Assembly (NCBI GenBank): GCA_905221605.1
Contig: CAJNDS010002555.1
Coordinates: forward strand, 82,501-132,500
Direction of reading: 5' to 3'
DNA length: 50,000 nt
DNA from: Symbiodinium natans
Lineage: Eukaryota > Sar > Dinophyceae > Suessiales > Symbiodiniaceae
The notes below the pieces were generated by a model. The model saw nothing but the letters and a program-made list of their open reading frames with translations, made no database searches and was not told the DNA's origin. Shown here in pieces: positions 11,001 through 20,400 of this stretch; positions within the stretch are counted from its first letter, which is position 1; each line of letters begins with the position of its first letter. Both the position numbers and the translations under genes were made by a program.

Positions 11001-14000
11001 CGTAGCACAAGAAGAAACAACACCTGTCTGCTGAAAAGTTGATCTAACAGGTGAATGCTCATAGAGGAGGTCTTCATCAATCGTCGGGAAGTTCTGCTCA
11101 TTCGGCATAACATCGCCTTCAAGATCAAAATCTGGACCGCATATCTGCTGCCATTTTCTCTTACAGGATCTGTTTCTATAATCAACGCAGGCAAGAGGGT
11201 TGTGCCCAGATGGTGATGAGTCGCGCATGCGTGTGCATCTCTCTAACACATCAGCCTCAACCGGGGATGTACGCCAATCGCGAAACGACGACTCCGATAA
11301 CGAGTCAAGCACAGTCGTCCCAGTAAACTGCTCAATGGGAGAGTGAGCAGCAATTTGTTGGGCCTCTTGCAATGGAAGATTTCGGGCTTCAGGTTGAAAC
11401 ATTGAAGAAATCTCACTGCGCTGGTGAAGCCCACTATTTGGACTGGGGGCCTCATCGCAAACCGAAATCGGACTGAAACCAAAATGCCCAGGGGAAAGAA
11501 CCTCGGAGGGGGAGATGGAATCTGCAAACGTTAAATTGATGGTAGGGGCGCAAGTTGAAACCCTAGCCGGGACTGTATGATAACTACTTAAGGAGTCATA
11601 GTGTGTTGCAACGGGACTTAGCAACTCGAATAACTCTTGATCGAGAAACATACAAGACTCTTCTCCAAACATACCTCCACGGAGACAATCAGCTAAAGCA
11701 GCAATGCCAAGTACCCTCAGAAAAGAACGCACCAAATGAGGATTGCGGGGCACTCGTGGCGAATGCACTTTGAGGGCTGTGAGCGGGGATGATGTATCAT
11801 CGTTGCGAACGCACGTTGTCCAAACATGCTGAATTTGCTGGCAATTTTGCTGCGAAACATTTTTGGAGGTTTTTAACTTAAAGTTTTGCTTGTTCTGCAG
11901 TGTCTCAAAATTTTGTTCATGCTGATTGCAATCAGGGCAGGTCGCCTCCACGTACTCGGCAAGATACTTGTGCGTGTGTTGCGAGACAGCAGCCGAGCAG
12001 GCATTGCAAACAACAGCGGACGCCGTATAATCACGCATAAGCTCGCGCACAGCATCAACCACATCAAGGATTGAATTCTGAAAAATCGGCCCTGGGCCTG
12101 CTTGGCAGTCGCTACACTGGCCTTCGCACGTACCCTTCCAGTTGTTGGAAGAAAGGTGTCTTAGCTGCACGTCCTCAGGCGAAATAAACACCTTTAGGAC
12201 CTCAGCAGCAATAACGGCTGCAGATACTGAGTGATGACTCCCTTCACTACACTCAAAGAGTAGCACCGCTGATTTTGAGCGCAAGGTTTGGGCAACAGCT
12301 TCAGCGACTGCAGCTACGAAGGGAGGGTGCAAGAGATTCTGATTCAAGACGCGGCGATTGACTCCTACGTGATACTGCAGCGTTGCATCTCGTGTTTTGT
12401 CCGAGACGTGATGCAAGCTCTTGGGGATGGTGTCCCATCCAGGGTATCTACACTCTTGAACAGCAGGCAGAGAGCCACCATCTTTCACTATCGTGCCCCT
12501 AGAGCATACAACAACTCGGCATAAGCGTTGGCCAGGGACACTGGAGCCTCCACCGAGTGACGATGATGCGGTCTCCAACGTAGTTGATCTCAAAATTCCA
12601 TCCGGCAAGGAACCAGAAGGTGAAGTCAACATACTTGTATGCGGTGGCACGTTTCTTGTTGACGGCGCAGGGGTTGCAGCGTCTACGTGGGGATGCACGG
12701 ATGTTGTCAAAGGGTGAGTCGACGCACAGGAAGAGCTGGTCACAAGCCTGTGGTATCCTGAAAGCGGCTGATGTGGCGTAACAGCAACAGACCCAACTAG
12801 AGGTTCCAAGCATGAGTTGTCAGCCACATTGTCATCCGTAATCGCTGGGGACCTGGAGGGGCGTTGCGGCGGTGTAGGCGGTTGTCGCTTCGGGGGGCTG
12901 AGCGGCATCTCATGCGACGTTGTAAGAGCTTGCGGAACTGCTTGCAGCTTTGGACTTTCACGAACTGGCGGAGGAGGCACAAGCGATCTTGTAGGAGCTG
13001 GCGGAGGCGCAGGAGGTCTACGGTATCCCGGCATAAGCCCAGGCGGCTCAGGAGGTGTGAGTGGCAGTGGCATCTTGGCCTTGACGATCCTCTCCACTTG
13101 CTGATGAAAACTTTCACCAGGGCGTCTCTGCCCACTGGGACCTTTACCCGCAGGCCGATAAGCCGGCTTTTTTGGGGTATGCATGCTGGTGAAACAACCT
13201 TGCTGTAGGTCAAAGAGGGTTCGCGTTTTAACCCTGTCAAACACTCTCGAGCCCACCTTTCCTAAACTGCGATCTCCATATCTAAATTTGGGGAAGCACA
13301 GGCTAGGGAAGAAGGACTGAGACTTAGAGAACTCTTCAAAGGAGATCGGGGCAGTGCGGGTGCAGTGCTTGAAAGAGAACTGGGCACTAGACCTTACAGC
13401 TGGGCTGTAATGCTGCGAGTGCAATGACAGAAAGATGGTCTGGGCCTTCAAGCCAGACTGCGGCGACCGAACCCAAATCATGGCCTTATCAGTCATAACA
13501 CAAATGTCCCGTTGCAAGTACGACGCAATACCACATAGAGCAAGTGAGTTGCCCCACGCATTCCTTTTGGAAAGCTTGCGAATGATATGAATTTGCTCAC
13601 TGGCATGACGCTGCTTAGCTTGCTGCATAAGGTGTTTTAACGTTTTGCGTTTCAAGCTGTACCATTTTTGCGTTGTAAATTTTGCTGCGGCTCTCCAGAG
13701 GCAGTTGCCATCACCTACGGCATCTTGGCACTCAACAAAGATGTGCTGCTGCGGCGTCCAGACTGTCATCTCGACACCGAAGTTCTGCAAGAATTTGCAG
13801 CTCTTTGTTTTAGATTTCACTGGACTTTTCTTATCAGTCAAGCAAACCACGTTGACAAGGCTGGAACTGATTTCCCCAAGAGGGAACGCAAAGAAAATGT
13901 AACAGAGAAAGACAGTCCTGACAATCCGGAATCCGAAAGAGAACCACCCTGAACGCACAAAGCTCGACTGCGGACAAAGCCTGCGACAATTAAGATTAGC

Positions 14001-15408
14001 ATTCTTACCAGCAACTTCTTGAACTATGAGCGCATCCATCAAGGTTGAAATGCAAATGGCCCAAACCATCCAGAAGAGTGGTATCTGGGGATGCTCATTC
14101 AAGTTCTTACTGATATGAGTCTGGGTGTTTTTCGCCAAGGTACCTCTTGCATGGCACCAGCACACTGAATCTACACAATAATGAGCTGATGAATGAGACA
14201 AGCGCTCGTCACCATCATCAACCTCACATTCGATGTCAACACGCTTATGGTGAATATTTTGCTGCCCACCAATGGTTCTGTACAACATGGCAGGAAGCAT
14301 AGCTGAATTTTGTGCTCGTTTTGGATTTTGTTGTGGGCAATCTGCTTCTATCTCAAGGATAGGTGCAAACTGTGTGCATCTTACCGCCGCAGGCAAATTG
14401 CTGGCATTCCAGCAACAAACCCCAATGTGCGAAAGATCACACCATATGGAAAGTAGTGCAAAGCAAAGCAATAGCTTTATCGGCGAGTGGAGGCAGTGTT
14501 CGTAATCAGCAGCCATTCGACCTACCCCGCAAGTGAGTAAAGGACGACAAAGGCTACCGCTAACGGCCCAATCCACGGGAAGGACCTACCTCACCTTGAG
14601 CCAGAATAGGGTTTTAGGGGGGTTAGTAAAGTATAATTTTAAACGCCCCTGTATTGCCTTAATAATTGGAGTAGGGTTTGGGGGGGTTACTATAGTAGAG
14701 GGACCATAAGGTAATACTATTGTTAATTATTGCGACGCCGACATTAGACCCTTCGCGGCGCTCGGGGTTTGGGGTTTAAGGCTTGGGGTTTGGGGTTGGC
14801 ATGTTCCCCCGTATACTAAAAGTCCTTAATAGGGTAGGGGGGGGTACTATAATGGGGTGGGTTTCCGATATTAGGGGGTACCTTATTTGGGGTCCTTATT
14901 GAAAGAGAATCCTACTGTTTGGGGGTGTATGTTAAGAGTCCCCTATTTTCGTAAACCCCCAAGAACTCACCACCCTTATACTTGAAGCGACAATTTCAGG
15001 GATGGCCACCCTAAACCCTAAACCCTAAACCCAAAACACTACAGTAAACCCTAAACCCTAAACCCTGAACCCTAAACCCTAAACCCTAAACCCCGACCCT
15101 TGCCTTGTGTTAGTTAGAAGTGAATTCTCGAGGATGGCCTTCTGCTCGCCGTGCGCGGTGCACCGCCGGATCGCATCCTGGCCCTTGAGCCAGAGGTCGT
15201 ACCTGTGCAGGTACAAAGCAAGGGTCAACCGGAAACCCTAAACCCTGAACCTTAGACCGTAAGCCCTAAACCCGACATCCCCTCCCTCCCCCCCCCCCCA
15301 AAAAAAAAACAAAAAAACAAAAAAAAAAAAAACACGATGTTTCCTAGTCTCGTCCACGGAGCACCTGGATTGTCGGCTCAGGGCTGAGAGATTTTGTTGG
15401 GAATGGGT

Positions 15409-15464
<56 letters not shown>

Positions 15465-17461
15465 CTCCCCTGAAGGTTTGAGGGCTTTTGGTTTAGGGTT
15501 TATGTAGGGTTCTGGGTTTAGGGTTTAGGTAGTTTAGGGATGACGACCCCTTCTCCCTATGTTCAAAAAGCACATCCACCCAAGCAGTGCGGGGTCCAGG
15601 TTTGCGGCTCAGGTAGTGTGGAAAAGCCCCAAAGGAGGAAACCGACATGTGCGACGAAGAAGCGAACTACCCTGCTGCAGCTTTTAAGCAAAATCCACAA
15701 ACAAGCTCCAAAGTACCCAACTCGAAACACTGCCCCACTAAACCCCAAACCCTTGCACCCTTAGCTCCCACAAAACCCTTCACGCGCCCTCTCCCCCATC
15801 AACTGAGGCCTTCGGTGGTGAAGCTGGTGTAGGCCTGGGGTTGGATTGGGGTTAGGGTTGAGGCCTTAGGGCTTAGGACCCAGCAAGGGGCCAACTGATG
15901 CTGATGATGCTCGCCTTGTTGGGTTCCTCATGCCCAGCAAGGCAGCAAGGGGCCAACTGATGCTGATGATGCTCTCCTTGTCGGGCCCCTCATGCCCAGC
16001 AAAGGCAGCAAGAGGCCAACTGATGCTGATCATGCTCGCCTTGTCGGGCCCCTCACGCCCAGCAAGGCAGCAAAGGGGCCAACTGATGCTGATGATGCTC
16101 GCCTTGTCCGGCCCTCACGCCCAGCAAGGGGCCAACTGATGCTGATGATGCTGGCCTTGTCGGGCCCTCACACGCAGCAAGGGGCCAACTGATGCTCACG
16201 CCCAGCAAGGGGCCAACTGATGCTGAGCAAGGGGCCAAGTGATGCTGACGATGCTTGCCCTGTCGGCCCCTCACGCCCAGCAAGGGGCCAACTGATGCTG
16301 ATGATGCTCGCCTTGTCGGGCCACTCTCGCCCAACAAGGGCGCCCTGTCGGCCCCTGACGCCCAGCAAGGGGCCAACTGATGCTGATGATGCTCACCTTG
16401 GCCCCTCACGCCCAGCAAGGGGCCAACTGATGCTGATGATGCTCGCCTTGTCGGGCCCCTCACGCCCAGCACGGGGCCCACTGATGCTGATGATGCTCGC
16501 CTGTCGGGCCCCTCACGCCCAGCAAAAGGATCAGTTGGCCCCTTGCTGGGCGTGAGGGGCCCGACAAGGCGAGCATCATCAGCATCAGTTGGCCCATTGC
16601 CGGGCGTGCATCATCAGCATCAGTTGGCCTCTTGCCGGGCGTGAGGGACCCGACAAGGCCAGCATCATCAGCATCAGCTGGCCCCTTGCTCTGGGCGTGA
16701 GGGGCCCCACAAGGCGAGCATCATTAGCATCAGTTGGAGTTTGGCCCCTTGCTGGGTGTGAGGGGCCCGACAAGGCGAGCATCATGAGCATCATCAGCAT
16801 CAGTTGGCCCCTATGGGCGTGAGGGGCCCGACAACGCGAGCATCATCAGCATCAGTTGGTGATGATGCGGCCCCTCACGCCCAGCAAGGGGCACTGATGC
16901 TGATGATGCTGGGGCCAACTGCTGCTGATATGCTCGCCTTGTCGGGCCCCTCACGCCCAGCAAGGGGCCAACTGATGCTGATGATGCTCGTCTTGTCGGG
17001 GCCCCTCACGCCCAGCAAGGGGCCAACTGATGCTGATGATGCTCGCCTTATCGCAACTGATGCAGATGATGCTCGCCTTGTCAGGGCCTCTCACGCCCAG
17101 CAAGGGGCCAACTGATGCAAATGATGCTCGCCTGTCGGGCCCCTCACGCCAACTGATGCTGCTGATGCTCGCCTTGTCGGGCCCCTCACGTCCAGCAAGG
17201 GGCCAACTGATGCTGATGATGCTCGCTTTGTCGGGCCCCTCAAACCCAACAAGAGGGCTGACTGACGCTCGCCTTGTTGGGTTTCTCGTGCCCGACCACA
17301 GACGACTGAGGAGCCAACTGATGTTGATGATGCTCACCTTGTCGCGCCCCTCAAACTCACTTGACGGGCCCCTCACGCCCAGTAAGGGGCCACTGATGCT
17401 CATGATGCTCGCCTTTTTTACCCCCGCATCAAAACTGATGTCGAGCGAGAGAGAGTGAGAG

Positions 17462-17496
<35 letters not shown>

Positions 17497-20400
17497 GAGA
17501 GAGAGAGAGAGAGAAAAAAAATAATGCAGAGCATGATGGAGCATTTTGGGCTTCAGGGTTTCAGGCTTCGAACTATTCGAGTTATTGGGTTGCCAGCCCC
17601 ACGCACATCCGAAACTCAAAATTTACCCACCCTGCCGCCCTAAACCTACTTGTGAACCCGAAAGCGCGCTTGAGGGCCCCAGCGCCTTGAGCTCGGGGCT
17701 CAAGACAAGAACAGCAATTTTTTGTTGAACGGTGTTGCGGAATAAGTGGTGTCGGCTTCGGGTTTTATTACGCAGGGCTTTACTAGGGATGAAGGTGGAA
17801 GGTGGGGGGGGGGGAGTTTGGGAAGAAAATCCATCAACGTGACAGAAGAATCCTCATCAGAAAGGAATGCCTAAACCCCAAACCCTAAACCCCGAACCCT
17901 AAACCCTGACCCTAAACCCCAAACCCTAAACCCCAAACCCTAAACCCTAACCCCAAACCCTAAACCCTAAACCCTCAACAACCCCGCGTTCTCTGCCAGC
18001 ACCCCAACGCACACACTCGAGTTGCAAAAGGCCCTTCAGACCTGCATCACATGCAAAAGCACTCGGATCTTAAAAGAACTCCAACCTTAAGAACATCAAA
18101 GGACTACGCCGCCCTCTAGCCCAAAGCCCGAAACCCTAAACCCCAAAACCTCACAGCCCTAAACCCTACACCCTAAACCCCTACTGTAAACCCTAAACCC
18201 TGAACCCTAAATCCTAAATCCTAAACCCTAAACCCCAAACCCTAAACCCCTCGCTGGGAGCCATCACGGCAGAAGCGCGAGGAAGCCCTGAGGTCCTCCT
18301 CCTCAAGGGTTTGGGGTTTAGGGTTTGGGGTTTAGGGTTTAGGGTTAGGGTTTCGGGTTTAGGGTTTAGGTTTTAGGGTTTAGGGTTTAGGGGTTAGCAG
18401 GGGCTTTCTTTCTTGCTGGGGGCGGGGGGCTGGCGGGTTGGGGGGTTTAGGAGTGCACACAAGGCGTACAACCATTCTTCCGGGCGTACGGTTTATGAGT
18501 CGGAATCTGTTCAGAAGGCTTCTACATTGTGAAGGTCCATCAGATTTACAAGATTTAAGGTGTCGAGTTCCGGCTGCAGCTGTTTGGAGGGTAGGGGCTT
18601 CGCGGTCTTGGTGCATTCGAGAGCCAGGGTCCCTCAACCCTAAACCCTAAACCCCAAACCCGAAACCCTAAGCCTTGAACCCGAAACCTTGAAGAGAACG
18701 ACAGCCGAACCCTGTTATGGGCGTGACGAGGCATGTGGCAAGAAAGCTCTAAGCCAGAGGAGCCTTGACTTGCATGATACAGTGGGCCAATTTGTAATGG
18801 AGGTGTTGGGTTCATGTCGCATTCCTGTCGGGAACTCAAGGAAAACCCCGCCGCAATGTGATGTTTCGGGTTGCCAGCTGCGGTTGAGAGAGTTGGCATA
18901 GGGTTTGGGGTTTAGTTTGTAGGGTTGAGGGTTTGGGGTCTAAGAAAGGGCATTCGAGTCCGTTTGTGCGTAGATGACCTGTTCAGGGTTTGGCAAGGTG
19001 TAACCCCAAACCCGAAAACCCTGAAGGGGCCATCGACATGGGCCTTGAGTAAAACTAGCGGGCACCGTCTTCACATCAAACCCCTCAATAACAACTTAAC
19101 AGCCCCCGCCCCCTTCTTCAGAGCGCCAACTCTAAACTCTGCTGCCTCCTCTCAACCCTAAACCCTAAACTCTGAACCCTAAACCCTAAACTCTAGACTC
19201 TAAACCCTAAAACCCCAAAGAACCCGAAGCCCTAAGCCTCTCAAGACCCTAAACTCCTTATGCCTGACACTCCAGAGACGCCCCATTTTTCGTGACCTGG
19301 TCCCTTTCTCTCGTGTTGCGGGTGCAAATTCTAGCACTTCCTGTTCAAGGGTTTAGGGTTTAGGGCTTAGGTGGTTTAGGGCACTCCAGACAAAAAAGAC
19401 CCATGATTTAGAGTCCCGACGTAAATTAAATACCCTAAGCCCTAAACCCTAAACCCTAAACCCTGAACCCGAAACCCTAAACCCTGAACCCTAGACCCTA
19501 AACCTTAAATACCCTAAGCCGCCCGGTGCCTCATTGAGCTCGCCAGCCAAGGCTCGCTGGACCAAGTCGATGGAAGGAGCCTGGAAAGATTGACTGGAGT
19601 GTTGGGGGCTTGGGTGTAACAAAACATCGCCCGTGTCGGTCCTGCTGGGCCCAGGTGAACTTAAGGAGTTTAAGGGCTTAAAGGCTCTTGGGGCGTTTCG
19701 GGGGGGAGGGGGTTGAGGCGGCTGAGGCGCCCTAAACCCTAAACCCTAAACCCTAAATCCCAAACCCTAAACCCTAAACCCTAAACCCTATATGAACCCT
19801 AAACCCTTAACCCCTACGCGGAGTCTGCGGAGCTCTCGGAGCTTTTTTTGTTGGTTTAGGTTTAGGGCTTAGGGTCTAGGGTCTAGGGTTTAGGGTTTAG
19901 GGTTTAGGGGCTAGGGTTTAGGGTTGAGGGTTGAGGGCTTAGGGTTTAGGATTTTGGGTTTAGGGTTTAGGGTTTAGGTTTTAGGGTTCAGGGCTGCCAA
20001 GAAAGCCAAGGATGAAAAGGAAGTAGGGTTTACGGAGTTTAGATTTTGAGATGTTTAGGGCTTTCGGGCTTTAGGGACTTAGGGCATAAGTGCTTCAGGG
20101 AGTTGGGGTTTCAGGCTTTTTGGCATTGGGCATGTTGGGATTGTGTGCGTTTGCGGCTTTAGGCACCCAACAATCCAAAACCCCCATACCCTCACGTTGC
20201 CTGAGCCCCACGGTGTATGTGCACACTTTGGGAGAGATGCTGATGCAAGTGTGTGACCAAACCCTAAACCCTAAACCCTATACCCTGAGCCCCAACCTTC
20301 ACTCTTGCTCAAGGCTGGGGGGGGGGTTTTACGAACCTCAAACTCTAAGCCCTAAACCCTACACCCCACAACCCCAAAAGACAAAAAAATAAAAAACAAC

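Larger units (their letters stand above)
4176..14602 (-). mobile_element. Full-length 10.4 kb non-LTR retrotransposon
   Basis: The element lies between two perfect 18-bp direct repeats and carries intact ORF1 and ORF2 on the minus strand. The 5' leader is about 86 nt to the first ATG and the 3' tail after ORF2 is 84 nt, with no poly(A) or obvious 3' microsatellite. It sits in an inferred intron of gene B; its 3' end is about 60 nt upstream of the next candidate exon. Intact frames and identical duplications suggest recent insertion. Confidence 0.9.

Noticed and set aside
15878-17417. Regularly spaced repeats resembling a CRISPR array
   Set aside because: The whole 54-bp unit repeats with no unique spacers, it changes orientation, and there are no cas genes.
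15890-17460. Several open frames with repeated LMLMMLALSGPSRPARGQ-like units
   Set aside because: The 54-bp unit is divisible by three, so every frame without a stop stays open. Frames shift at truncated units and occur on both strands.
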